Source: Incurvaria masculella (Eukaryota; Arthropoda; Insecta; Lepidoptera; Incurvariidae). From it: 64,000 nucleotides of DNA. The notes under the pieces are model-generated. The model searched no databases. It worked only from the letters and a program-made list of their open reading frames with translations, and had not been told where the DNA came from. Of this stretch, positions 24,722 through 34,455 are shown piece after piece. The position numbers were made by a program, and so were the translations under genes. Positions within the stretch are counted from its first letter, which is position 1. Each line of letters opens with the position of its first letter. The stretch covers positions 14,464,001 through 14,528,000 of the forward strand of contig OX335647.2 of assembly GCA_946894095.1 (NCBI GenBank). Direction: 5' to 3'.

Positions 24722-24790
24722 CCGAGTTTCCATCCAGTTCCATGAAGCCGCGCTCATAAAGGGGAGGTCATGTCTGGGATCAGCGGCTCC
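24722..24790 (+). repeat. SINE body fragment
   Basis: TTTCCATCCAGTTCCATGAAG, CCGCGCTCATAAAGGGGAGGTC match the mid-body of the tRNA/5S SINE family. Only about 65 bases remain, directly after the previous repeat. Confidence 0.55.
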
Positions 24791-24839
24791 AGAGATTTAA
24801 AATGTGTACAATTTGTCCTCTTGTATTCCCCTTGATAGT

Positions 24840-25130
24840 TTATTTAATAAAAAACCTCTCTTAGTTAGCAATTTCACCCTAAAAGAAAGGAACTGTAAAT
24901 AAAAAATTACATTTCTGCGTTCAGTGGTTCCGGAAATTCGTAGGTTGTTGTATTTAAGTACCAAACTATTCAACCGATTTTGATAAAAAATATATAGGAC
25001 CACCTTTAAAGAAAAAAATATTTTCCAAATTGTTTCAGGAGTTTTCGAGTAATCGGTGAACGTACATAAAAAAACATTCGGACGAATTGAGAACCTCCTC
25101 CTTTTTTTTGAAGTCGGTTCACAAGTAGTA
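24840..25130 (+). repeat. Interspersed repeat ending CCTCCTCC...GAAGTCGGTT
   Basis: The 3' end GAACCTCCTCCTTTTTTTT then GAAGTCGGTT recurs at 27900-27930 and 53052-53086. Upstream it shares the pattern of an AAACTATTCAACCGATTTTG segment followed by a CATAAAAAAACATTCG segment. A minus-strand open frame of about 125 codons spans it but is very AT-driven and has no domain. It is probably the 3'UTR of a LINE or a derived short element; this is inference. Confidence 0.5.
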
Positions 25131-25167
25131 GATAGGTATAATAAATAAAAATAAAGTACAATTACTA

Positions 25168-26042
25168 TCACTATCACTACATAGTATAAAACAAAGTCGC
25201 TTTCTCTGTCTCTCTGTCCCTATATCCCTATGTATGCTTTAATCGATAAAACTACGCAACGGATTTTGATGCGGTTTTTTTTAATAGAAAGGGTGATTGA
25301 AGAGGAAGAAGGAATATGTATAATAACATCCATTAAATAGTGTATAAATACTTTTATATTTGAGGTTTCCAATGTGATATCGTAAAAAAAATATTTTTTT
25401 TCCGCTTACATTGCAAACGCAGGCTGAACCCTACGAGATTTATCAAAATAATGCACTAAGTATTATACACATTGAAAAGGTCTACAGAAAACTCTGCGAT
25501 GGTATATGTCTATCTCTTATGGATAACCCACAATAATTTTTTTTTGTCATTTACTTTTTACGACAAATAATGGCTAATTTTCGAAGCGATTTTAACCAAT
25601 ACAGCTTTAATCCTTATCCAATTAAATACGTTAAATACATTGTTGATTTAATATATATCTATATGGCCCCTCAAAGCATATGATTTAAATGAATATTTTC
25701 AAAGATATTACAGATTTAAAAATTGCGAGACGTAGCGTTTGCGCCGGTACCGGGCGGCCAGGGCGGCGGCGGGAGCGTGCCTATAAATAGTGCGTCGGAG
25801 GCCGCGGTTCTCCCTATAGCACTTTGAATTTAGCAGCGATCGGACGCGTTTATTATCGGAGCTCTCTAATATATAATAATCATCTAATATATAATAATCA
25901 TCTAATAATAATATCTATTTTTTTATTTCAAATATTTCAATGTAGGAACCTACGTAAAAAGGGTTTATTTGTGTACCATTGTGTCAAAATTATTTTTTTT
26001 TAAATGATATTATGCCCGTGCAAATCCTGGACGGGCTGCTAG
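25168..26042 (+). mobile_element. Non-autonomous Helitron, copy 2
   Basis: It begins TCACTATCACTACATAGTAT directly after A25167 and ends ACGGGCTGCTAG directly before T26043, giving the A|T insertion pattern of Helitrons. A GCCCG/CGGGC hairpin lies next to the terminus. Relative to copy 1 (15082-15765) it carries extra sequence at about 25785-25970, including GC-rich TGCGTCGGAGGCCGCGG and a repeated CATCTAATATATAATAAT. That is an internal length variant rather than a difference at the ends. No coding capacity. Confidence 0.85.
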
Positions 26043-26118
26043 TATAAATATATAATAAACATAAATAAATAGAATAAAGGTATAACTACTACTTCTGTAC
26101 ATATCACAGATTAGTTCG

Positions 26119-26460
26119 TTGATAGAATACTGTAGCCACATATGGAAAGGTATTCCCCGGTACTTGATGGCGTCCTTGGACCCAATTCAGCGCCGACCGG
26201 TCCGTCCCGCAACCCACCGTTGGCCACCTACGGGTACTCTTATGGACGTTGATTCGTGGAAATCCTACACAGCCTACCTATATCCGGAGCCCCCGCCGCA
26301 GAGCACTCCATTGTTGTTGATATTAAGCTTTTGAGAACGAGCCGTTTCTCAGATTCATTTCTCTGCCGCACCGCCAGATATGGAACTCCCTCTCAGCGGG
26401 TGCCTTTACCCATACCCATTACCTGGCAGTCTTCAAGCTTAATTTGAACAAGCTCGATAG
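26119..26460 (+). pseudogene. Jockey/CR1-like LINE ORF2 C-terminal relic
   Basis: The first part reads IEYCSHIWKGIPRYLMASLD then PIQRR, matching the conserved YCSHIW.G.P.YL...LD.IQRRAVR segment near the end of LINE reverse transcriptases. After a loss of frame, a second part reads QIWNSLSAGAFT, HYLAVFKLNLNKL, the conserved WNSLP...F...Y.L..FK..LN.. terminus. The interval between them is shorter than usual and contains frameshifts. No upstream catalytic domain is present. Confidence 0.75.
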
Positions 26461-26531
26461 CTCAACGATAGTCCGCAAATCTATGGTGCGTCGCTGAGAG
26501 TGGTTTCGCGAGGATAGGTGTATTTGACTTT

Positions 26532-26783
26532 CAAGGGCGTCGCCAGCCGATGGCGCAGGGGGGGGCAAGTTGACTTTACCTACTACAATTCATACTTTTC
26601 TCATTCTCATTGGTGAATTCATTCGAGTTTCGACGTACGGGAATGATTGTTCACGGCTTGAACTTCGAGCAAATCAACTCAAAGACTTAGGACTTTGGAT
26701 GCATTATATTTGGCAACTTTTTTAGAATCTCTAGGGGGGGGGGGGCAGCTGCCCCTCCCTGCCCCCCCTTGGCGACGCCCTTG
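26532..26783. repeat. hAT-type MITE with perfect 8-bp TSD
   Basis: The termini CAAGGGCGTCGCCAGCC and GGCGACGCCCTTG are inverted repeats and carry G-runs just inside (GGGGGGGCAAG, GGGGGGCAGCTGCCCCTCCC). TTGACTTT occurs immediately outside both ends, at 26524-26531 and 26784-26791. CA-GG-type termini and an exact 8-bp duplication fit hAT-superfamily transposition. The 252-bp interior is non-coding, so it needs a transposase in trans. Confidence 0.85.
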
Positions 26784-27112
26784 TTGACTTTTCTGTCCTT
26801 CCACCTTTGGTCCTCAGCACAGCCACCTAGCTGTTAATTCTGTTACGATTACATTGGAAGCGATTTTAATCAAATGTATTGACAGGAATAATTATTAGAT
26901 CAACGTTGCAGCCAGCATCATAATCTCGTTAGCGGGAGCCGATCACCGTCAAGGGACGCAAATGTCACGTACCGGCATACCCCTGTCAATATGCAACCGC
27001 TCCACATTTGAACGAGCCGTGTTGGCGCATGCAAATAGCGTGTTGACGCAGCGCGTGAGGTGGAGAGGGCTTAGCTGTTCGTATTGTTGCCTTTAGTGTA
27101 TTTTGTGCACCC

Positions 27113-27151
27113 AACATTGACTAGACAAGTGCCACTTGTCTAGTCGATGTT
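27113..27151. repeat. Near-perfect 19-bp hairpin
   Basis: AACATTGACTAGACAAGTG and CACTTGTCTAGTCGATGTT pair with one wobble position and a single unpaired base between them. Outer bases (GCACC and GGTGC) add a second, imperfect stem. No TIR element was recognised around it. It could be a very short MITE or a cruciform-prone site. Confidence 0.6.
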
Positions 27152-27286
27152 TGGTATGGTGCTATTGATGGTTAACTTATATAACAAATATGGTTGGCCA
27201 ATTCATTATCCAAACTAGACATCTATTTCAAGTTTTCTTTATGATATGAATTTCCATAGTTAAGCTCATCACAGATACATTTGACT

Positions 27287-27412
27287 TGATGGACAACATC
27301 ACGGAGAACGACGATATCCGTGGACAATATGGCAATTGGCCGTTTCAGCCATATTTCAACAAATGCGGTGGTACCAAAACAGGCGGGTTTGACCCTACCA
27401 CCCTTAATATGA
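27287..27412 (-). repeat. SINE body fragment, degenerate
   Basis: Reverse-strand order GGGTGGTAGGGTCAAACCCG, CCTGTTTTGGTACCACCGCA, TGGCTGAAACGGCCAATTG follows the shared SINE body. It has diverged substantially. Confidence 0.5.
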
Positions 27413-27639
27413 TCAAAAATATTTATTTTATTCGTTTATTATTTAAATTCAAACACGATGTTGTGATGTCGATGTGATTTATGTTTATTTTTTATTTTTA
27501 GTGAATCTGAAGTATACTAATTTGTCAAAAATATAGAAGATTCGGCCGGGTATCGTTAATTTGATCCTAAGAATAAAAGAGTTTCGTTACTTGTCATGGA
27601 TCCCATAATTAGAACTTTACCAAACTCTCATCAAACTAC

Positions 27640-27935
27640 CCTTAAAGTATATCCTTTCCCATAAAAAGAATCATCGAAATCTGTTGGCGTGATATTGAGT
27701 TATTCTTCCATTTGTCACGCACATAATTAATGCAAATTGAAGACTTATATGGTTTTCTCATTGATGCCATTATCAAAACTGATTGAGAGGGGTACCACAC
27801 GGGAAGCACCAGCTTTCAAATAAAAAATAATCATCAAAATCGGTTTATCCAGTCAAAAGCTATGAGGTAACAAACATAAAAAAATACATTCGAATCGACA
27901 ACCTCCTCCTTTTATAAAGTCGGTAAAAAAAATCG
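27640..27935 (+). repeat. Interspersed repeat ending CCTCCTCC...AAGTCGGT
   Basis: It ends CGACAACCTCCTCCTTTTAT then AAAGTCGGTAAAAAAA, as at 24840-25130, with AAATCGGTTTATCCAGTCAA upstream as the equivalent of the ACCGATTTTG segment. No coding frame. Likely the 3' end of the same unknown retroelement. Confidence 0.5.
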
Positions 27936-28152
27936 AATAATGCAGTTTTTGTTTTTATCAAAATCGGCCTAGTGGCTGCTTTGAGTGTTGTTTGCTATTT
28001 CTTATATGTAGTTTCAGATTTGGTCATGATGGCACACTTGGAAAATTAACCCTGCATATTAGGGTAACAGAAACATTCCTTGAGTTTTCGTTATGATAAT
28101 TAAATGGGATGGGATAAATCGTTAAATCTGCACGACAAAACCAAAGGAATAG

Positions 28153-28634
28153 TGTTTAGTATTCATGATGTCCAGATTTTCATTATTTCAAACTTCGCGG
28201 TGCACACATCCAATCACACTGGCCACATAATTTATATGTCATGTATATATTCCTTTTACCCTGCTCAAAAGAAGAAAAATGTTCGGACTTGACACTCTCA
28301 TGCGGTTTGAAGAAAATTCTGAAAAAAACGACTAAAATCTGTGAAGTGCGCGGTAGCACATTGCACCATGCAGAATCCATCATCTCGACCAGGGGCGCCC
28401 CACTAAAGTGCAAACCGAAGAGTACAAGAAGACAAGGATTCACAAGAGGTGTGCACCGCGCGGGCGGATCACTTCACGTTTTCTGTGAGCCTTTCCCATC
28501 TTAATTTATTTTATTTTAGTTCTATTTCATATCATTATATATCTATTTAGGTCCTTCGAGTTTATATATTTAAGATCACCCAATCACCCGAGCCATCCTG
28601 GCCGCGCCGGCGAGTCAGAGGCGAATGGTGAACA
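28153..28634 (+). repeat. 5' LTR of the BEL/Pao element
   Basis: It begins TGTTTAGTATTCATGATGTCC and ends GCGAATGGTGAACA. It matches the LTR at 31994-32475 with six substitutions and no indels. It should carry the promoter and polyadenylation signal of the element. No textbook TATA or AATAAA was pinned down. Confidence 0.92.
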
Positions 28635-28660
28635 TCTTGGTCATTCTTGGAGCCGGATTT
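28635..28660 (+). promoter_or_regulatory. Primer-binding region
   Basis: TCTTGGTCATTCTTGGAGCC follows the 5' LTR directly, where a tRNA primer anneals for minus-strand synthesis. The same TTGGTC.TTC..GAGCC pattern occurs after the presumed 5' LTR of the second BEL element at 62336-62353, supporting its role. I cannot identify the priming tRNA from the sequence. Confidence 0.55.
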
Positions 28661-29075
28661 ACTGTATTCACAAAAATCGTATTCGTTGTCGAAATTGCAT
28701 AGTTTGAATGCGGTGTGACCGTGCATTTCGGCTTGGAATCGTTTGCGGTTTCAGCCATCTCACAAATATCAGCGGTTAAGTTAATAAACACATACGTTTA
28801 TCATATTCCCTTCCCTTCCCCATAAATATATCTTCATTTATAGTATATTAGCACATGCATAACACTTCATCTTTCACACTTTCTTATTTGGAGCACAGAC
28901 ACTCTGGATAAAACTGAATACTATGCTAGTAAGGCCTCAGTCTGTTTTAGTTTTATTGTAAAGCTTCCCTGTACCTTAACGGCTTGAGCGGCAAGTGATT
29001 GGGCAGGTAGTTGTGATTTCACCTTTTATATCCGTCTTTCCCTTTTATTAATTTATTTTGGAATAATTTGTGGCC

Positions 29076-30527
29076 ATGGCCGCTCCAAAGAAAATATATA
29101 AGCTAAAACTGAAGTATGATATAGCGGTGCGTACATTAAAATATACATACAATCAAGCGGTTGCTTTCCAAGCGGGGGAAGTTGATTTGAACACACTTAG
29201 GCCTAGGTACGCGGACCTACCTAAGGTGTTCGAAGAACTAACTGATTTGTTCGTGGAGATATGCGGAACTCTCAATGGGGAGGCTGGGTTCAACGAGAAC
29301 AGTGAGCGGGAACAGTTTGAGTCGTACCAGTCCAAGTATTATGAAATACAAACCATTTATTCTAACAGAACTATTGACGAAGATAATGTCAGGTCAGACG
29401 GAGGGGTTCCAGATAGATGCGAGTCCAGAAAGAAGATGTCATTCCCTCGCATCGAAATTGAAAAATTCTCTGGGGAGATTGAAAAATACATTTCGTTTCG
29501 AGACCTTTTTCAATCGTTAATAGAGAACGATGGTAATTTGTCAACTACGGAGAAAATGTATTATTTGGTAGCTAGCTTGTCAGGGGAGGCCAGAACTTTA
29601 GTCCAACATCTCACTATTTCCGGAGATAGTTATACGATCGCCTGGGCCCTTCTAAAGGCCAGGTATGATAACAAGAGAGTTTTGGCTGACAAGCTACTCG
29701 CTCGTATGCTAGGGTTGCCCCCTGTTCAGCGATTTTCAAATGATTTGCGGACTTTTTTGAACACGCTGCTGGAGACTACAGAAATGTTAAAGAAACTGGA
29801 GTTTCCAGTTGATCACTGGTCATATTTGCTTGTATATCTAAGTTTACAAAAACTCGATACAGTTCTTCGGATTAAATATGAGACGCAGATTCAGGGGAAA
29901 CTACCCACCTTCGTGAGCTTGGTAGAGTTTTTGCAAGCGGAGTGTAGGATGTTGGAGACAGTTTTCCCCCAAGCAGACTGTGGGACTGTACCCTACAACG
30001 AGATTTCTACACAAAATGAGGCTGCCTCAAGGGAGCATGCGCGCCAGTTCAAGGCTAAAGTGCATAACTGTTCAGTCAATAAAGCAATTTGCACGTATTG
30101 TCAGGGCAGCCATTATCTGACAAAATGCGGGATATTTTTGGGGTTAGATCCTTGCGAAAGAAAGGAGTTTGTGATACAAAAGGAACTATGCTTCCGTTGC
30201 TTGCAATCGCACATGATTGCAGACTGCAAATCGTCGTTCAAGTGCCTTGTGTGCAGATCTACGAAGCACGGGACCTTGTTACATTTCAACTTCCAGAAAA
30301 GCGGGGGTCGACCAACAAGTGGACCACCATCACCAGTACATGACGAAAGTTGTTCACATAGTGGAGCAGGCTTTGGTGAACAGAACCCCTCAAGTGATTC
30401 AAATACACACAACTGCAGCTCAGTTTTACAGTTACTGGGAACTGCTTTGGTGAAAGTGAAGGATAAATATGGTCACTTATATCATGCAAGGTGTCTTCTG
30501 GATAGTGGTTCCAAGTTTCATTTGTGA
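29076..30527 (+). CDS. gag: BEL/Pao Gag with start of aspartic protease, cut by frameshift
   Basis: Structural polyprotein that would form the retrotransposon particle. The first ATG is at 29076 and follows an untranslated leader. Residues about 120-270 hold the gag-like domain found in BEL/Pao elements (annotated DUF1759), from FSGEIEKYISFRDLF to RYDNKRVLADKLL. Residues about 339-400 hold three zinc-knuckle-like motifs (CTYCQGSHYLTKC, CFRCLQSHMIADC, CLVCRSTKHGTLLH). The frame then enters the retropepsin-like domain (DUF1758), showing the catalytic LLDSGS, and meets TGA at 30525-30527 six codons later. The family continues in the next frame from about 30514, so a small indel has broken Gag-protease continuity. 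Gag itself is otherwise intact and could still be made. Confidence 0.85.
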   Translation: MAAPKKIYKLKLKYDIAVRTLKYTYNQAVAFQAGEVDLNTLRPRYADLPKVFEELTDLFVEICGTLNGEAGFNENSEREQFESYQSKYYEIQTIYSNRTIDEDNVRSDGGVPDRCESRKKMSFPRIEIEKFSGEIEKYISFRDLFQSLIENDGNLSTTEKMYYLVASLSGEARTLVQHLTISGDSYTIAWALLKARYDNKRVLADKLLARMLGLPPVQRFSNDLRTFLNTLLETTEMLKKLEFPVDHWSYLLVYLSLQKLDTVLRIKYETQIQGKLPTFVSLVEFLQAECRMLETVFPQADCGTVPYNEISTQNEAASREHARQFKAKVHNCSVNKAICTYCQGSHYLTKCGIFLGLDPCERKEFVIQKELCFRCLQSHMIADCKSSFKCLVCRSTKHGTLLHFNFQKSGGRPTSGPPSPVHDESCSHSGAGFGEQNPSSDSNTHNCSSVLQLLGTALVKVKDKYGHLYHARCLLDSGSKFHL

Positions 30528-31425
30528 CCCATGAGCTTGTGCACCGGTTTGGGTTGGAGAGATCAAAGACAAACCTGAACGTCGTGGGTATTGGAGGTGG
30601 ACGTATTAGGAAATGCCAGGGGGCTGTTAATTTAAATATCCTTTCATTGGATCATACATTGTCTGAGGTAGCTGTTTGCGGTTTAGTGCTGCCAGAAATA
30701 ACAGGAAATCTCCCATCCTTTAATTTGCCTCAGTCAATGAAATCGTTCTATAGTCATCTTGATTTGGCTGATGGGGATTTTTATATCAGTAGGCGAATCG
30801 ACATTCTCCTGGGTGCGGATGTCCTAGGAGAAGTATTCACCAGTGGCTCGATCATCAATGTTGATAGGAACTTGCCTTATGCTGTTCCGACTATATTTGG
30901 ATGTTTCCTAATGGGCCCAGTGTCTTGCATGGACAGGGGAAATGGTGAAAAGATACTTGCGGGTGTCTATCCTATTAATACAGGTGCGGTACATGCTACC
31001 TTTAATCTGGAATCTGGAGCATTTAGGAGCGCTGATGAAGTACCTCATGTAAAATTAGACAGCCCGGAATATGTGAGAATTGAGACACAATTTAAATACA
31101 ATCAAAAACGAGACGATAAGGGCCGGATTAGTATTCCACTGAAAGACAATCGTCCTATTCTTGGAGAGTCTCGTGGCGTTACGTTGCAACGTTTCTATAA
31201 CATCAAAGGAAAACTCATTACAAAACGCCGGGTTTCGTGAAAATTACTTTGTTTTTATGCGACGTATGCTTGGGATGTATTCCATTGTGGATCGACAAAT
31301 ACTAAAAACTTTTTCTGATCACATCATCGTTTTTCAAATCATGCGAGTCACAATGGGACATTCCAGTTCGGTTGATGGAAGTAAGCTGCCAAACTTACAG
31401 TGGTGTTTCGGTAAATGAGGGTAAG
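30524..31425 (+). pseudogene. pol: BEL/Pao protease remainder and reverse-transcriptase N-terminus
   Basis: In the frame shifted by one base, THELVHRFGLER follows on from the protease active site upstream, and ILLGADVLGEV and GPVSCMDRG fit the later part of the DUF1758 retropepsin-like domain. From about 31075 the sequence matches the region leading into reverse transcriptase (DDKGRISIPLKDNRPILGES, then TLQRFYNI). A stop at 31238-31240 breaks the frame. Short pieces in other frames continue the family order: FMRRMLGM at about 31255-31280 and VSCQTYSGVSVNEG at 31381-31422. Then homology ends before any catalytic YxDD. At least two frameshifts plus the downstream deletion make it non-functional. 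Confidence 0.8.
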
Positions 31426-31510
31426 TGGTTTAACGACAACCCCGCCACGAATATGAGACTTAGTTTTAAATAAAAAAGAAAGACGGTTTACCACCATTGC
31501 AGTAGTAAAG

Positions 31511-31612
31511 GGGTAAAGACGCGGTTGATAGGGTGCTTAAAATAAAACCTTGCACGGCGAGTTAGCCCGACCAGTTGTTGAAATTCGTCAGCTACCAATA
31601 TACAATTATGTG
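31511..31612 (+). pseudogene. pol: BEL/Pao integrase extreme C-terminus remnant
   Basis: GKDAVDRVLKIK is followed, one base out of frame, by GELARPVVEIRQLPI. This is the conserved end of the BEL/Pao pol polyprotein (the G+D..VRV.....G...RPV..I..LPI pattern). Its presence just after the reverse-transcriptase start shows that the middle of pol was removed by one internal deletion with a junction between about 31420 and 31510. Upstream frames are closed. Confidence 0.7.
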
Positions 31613-31975
31613 ATGTTGGGTAACATTTAGAGTTTCGTTTTTTAGTTTGGATCTGCCTTCCATATTTATGCTGTTGCGTAGCTAGTTATTTGGGCTGCCA
31701 CCCTGTCTTTTATTATCTTGTATGTTCATCTTTTACAAAATATAAAGGATAATTAAAGAAGTGGTTACCCTATGCGATTTGACTATTCGGTTGTCATATT
31801 TATTTGTAAAATGCCTTTAAATGCAGTTAGCGAAGGGTTTGAATCTAATTGCAGTATTTTAGGATTTGCTTACTTGACATGTGAATGTGTTCAATTTCAT
31901 GAATTTTATTATTTGTTTAGCGGTTGTTTCGCGATTTTAGTTTTTCGCGGTTTTGGTTGATAAAGGGTCTTCACC

Positions 31976-31993
31976 CTTTCTCGGGCGGGGGGA
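31976..31993 (+). promoter_or_regulatory. Polypurine tract
   Basis: GGGCGGGGGGA sits directly before the TG of the 3' LTR, where the plus-strand primer is made during reverse transcription. One C interrupts the purine run. Confidence 0.75.
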
Positions 31994-32475
31994 TGTTTAG
32001 TATTCATGATGTCCAGATTTTCATTATTTCAAACTTCGCGGTGCACACATCCAATCATACTGGCCACATAATTTTTATGTCATGTATATATTCCTTTTAC
32101 CCTTCTCAAAAGAAGAAAAATGTTCGGACTTGACACTTTCATGCGGTTTGAAGAAAATTCTGAAAAAAACGACTAAAATCTGTGAAGTGCGCGGTAGCAC
32201 ATTGCACCATGCAGAATCCATCATCTCGACCAGGGGCGCCCCACTAAAGTGCAAACCGAAGAGTACAAGAAGACAAGGATTCACAAGAGGTGTGCACCGC
32301 GCGGGCGGATCACTTCACGGTTTCTGTGAGCCTTTCCCATCTTAATTTATTTTATTTTAGTTCTACTTCATATCATTATATATCTATTTAGGTCCTTCGA
32401 GTTTATATATTTAAGATCACCCAATCACCCGAGCCATCCTGGCCGCGCCGGCGAGTCAGAGGCGAATGGTGAACA
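31994..32475 (+). repeat. 3' LTR of the BEL/Pao element
   Basis: It runs from TGTTTAG to GTGAACA and is followed by the target duplication AATAG at 32476-32480. Six single-base differences from the 5' LTR are spread along its length (for example near 32058, 32075, 32104, 32139, 32320 and 32366). Confidence 0.92.
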
Positions 32476-33413
32476 AATAGAGAGCATTATTTTCTAGCAG
32501 ATAGGTGCTCTGCACATAAATGTGGATTTTAATTTATGACACCACTACCACCGATTACATAATTCGATCTAATATCGGAAAACAATAAACGCCTAACGTA
32601 TGGCTGTCACCCGACAAACTTCAAAGTATTCTGCGAACACCATTGTTCGCACAAGAATAAAGCAATAACTCGTTCTTTCTGACAGCTTGCTGCAAATAAG
32701 ATGCCGATAGGCGATGGAACACATCTGATGATGAATGCGATGTAGCTATCGAGTAAGGAAAGATGTGAGTCACTTTTTAGTGAAAATGCATGAACTGGGG
32801 GCAACGTTCGCTTACGAATGTTCATACTCTTGATGTTATACATAAATAATGAGAGATACATAAATGTTTCATCTGTGTTAAATTTTCAAACCTTGCATAT
32901 TTACTTTAAATATACTTTGTATACTTTACCTTTAATCTTTTTTTATTATCTAAAGAACAAGCAAACATATATGTAGTTCTATAGTAAAAACTATATATAG
33001 TAAAAACCTGTAAAAAATACAAACAATAGTAGGACTTACCCATGCACAATAGCGGTCGATGCAGATTAAAAAAATCAAAGCTGAAACTATAACCAAATTA
33101 AGAGAAAAATTAAGTAAATTTTAAAAACAAAATATAAGAAAAGAATAAAGAAAAATATGTGAAAGTATAATAATTATACTAAAAAAATATTTAATTTTAC
33201 TTAAACTTAATGTATCACAATATTTTCAAGAGGTTACAACAATAGTTTGTAAATGTCTCTCTTGAATTTGTCTTTGCTACAGTTAAAGATTTCTGTACTA
33301 CCGAAGCCTCCATTATATGTAAAACTAATTATATTTATATATTTTTTATATATTAGCGTGATTATATGATTTTATTTTTCTTCTTAACTTATATTATATG
33401 TATTATGTTAACT

Positions 33414-33441
33414 AGACATGTACCGTGCTCGGTACATGTCT
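33414..33441. repeat. Perfect 12-bp hairpin
   Basis: AGACATGTACCG and CGGTACATGTCT pair perfectly around a TGCT loop. TTAAC/GTTAA outside extends the symmetry. No T-run follows in the right place for a terminator and no element boundary was seen. Confidence 0.6.
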
Positions 33442-33534
33442 CGTTAAATCGTTTTTAAATTTTCTTTTGTATATAATTGAAGTGGTACATATTACTTAAT
33501 CTGTGGGTACACACCACTGATAAAAGAAAGGAGG

Positions 33535-33765
33535 AGATTTGTTATGTAGCGCGCCAGCAACGAGACCCGCTGTCTCCATTTCTGTTACGACCACAAACTC
33601 AGCTTATACGTTCATGCCGCACGCACACGCCGTCGTAAGCATATTGGACGGTATCCATTGGTGGGAATTGGCTCGCCTAACGTTATCCATACGTTACTCA
33701 TTGGCTGCGGAACGGAAAGGGAGTGGCGTCGCGGCCGTAGCGAGAGCACGAACACAAGCTTAATT
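33535..33765. promoter_or_regulatory. GC-richer stretch with several ATTGG/CCAAT motifs
   Basis: Two ATTGG (inverted CCAAT) motifs and a nearby AATTGG lie within about 60 bases (33645-33710), next to GGGAGTGGCGTCGCGGCC. It differs in composition from its AT-rich surroundings and matches no repeat family in the window. It could be a promoter-like element, but no start site or exon was found. Confidence 0.25.
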
Positions 33766-34192
33766 TTACATTTACGCTAGAGATTGACAAACTTTAATCG
33801 ACATCGATAGGTGTATCGACATATAATGGTGAATGTCTGAATATTTGATTTTTAGCTACTTATATTAAATGATTATGCCGTGAGCTACTTTTCAGAAATC
33901 TTGTGCTGTTATATAAATATATATTTGTAATTAGACGTTAGTATTTCAAATATTTCTTTTTGGTTCCGAGAAAACCTTATCATTTGGCCATTTCCGTTCG
34001 CACGTCCATCCGTGTGTCCCAACCTTGTAGTTCCTTAACATTTTTATCATATTTGGCGACATTGAAAAGTATCTAAACCCGATAATCATTTTAAGAAAGA
34101 AAAAAGTTAAATTCCTAAAAGTTAATTGATACTTCAAATAAAAATTTCTCATCATATTATGAGCCATTTAGCCAGAAATAAAAACTCTTTTA

Positions 34193-34412
34193 ATGTTTCT
34201 AACATAACATCGCATTGAATGAAAGATGATCGAGGCTGCAATTAAAATTGTCCGTGTTGGAAAATACAATGTATTCGTGCAGTGCCAAAAAGATTGTGTT
34301 GGAGGGACTTGCCTTACATACCAGAACTCTGGATTCAAATTCCCTCCCCATTCATGCACCACTTAATTTTTCTTTCTGAGTTGGATTGGTGCATTTCGTC
34401 ACGAATGCGATA
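34193..34412 (+). repeat. Two abutting SINE pieces (body then tRNA head)
   Basis: 34193-34275 is a body piece (TTGAATGAAAGATGATCGAG, AAAATTGTCCGTGTT). 34290-34412 is a head piece with a CCTTACATACCAGAACTCTGG core, the B-box-like GGATTCAAATTCC, and TTGGATTGGTGCATTTCGTC. They are in reverse order relative to a complete SINE, so they are parts of two copies rather than one. Confidence 0.65.
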
Positions 34413-34455
34413 TTTTACATAACTATCGATAAAGTTACATTTAGCACAAACACAC

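Larger units (their letters stand above)
28153..32475 (+). mobile_element. BEL/Pao LTR retrotransposon, internally deleted, complete ends
   Basis: Two 482-bp LTRs start TG and end CA, differ at only six positions (about 98.8% identity), and enclose gag and protease remnants. The host duplication AATAG lies at 28148-28152 and 32476-32480, a 5-bp TSD as expected for BEL/Pao integrases. A primer-binding region follows the 5' LTR and a polypurine tract precedes the 3' LTR. Total length is 4,323 bp, well short of a typical coding-complete BEL element, because most of reverse transcriptase, all RNase H and most of integrase are gone. LTR similarity and the intact TSD indicate a recent insertion. 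It cannot move without enzymes supplied by another copy. Confidence 0.93.
32481..34190. other. Mostly AT-rich DNA with two notable sites
   Basis: No gene. Two stand-alone sites inside are listed separately: a perfect hairpin at 33414-33441 and a CCAAT-bearing GC-richer stretch at 33535-33765. Confidence 0.4.

Noticed and set aside
24797..25177. A 126-codon membrane-like protein on the minus strand
   Set aside because: The frame lies across an AT-rich interspersed repeat with sibling copies that do not keep the frame open.
29076..30527. A domesticated host gene derived from Gag
   Set aside because: It lies between matching LTRs with a target duplication and is followed by broken pol pieces, so it is part of a mobile element.
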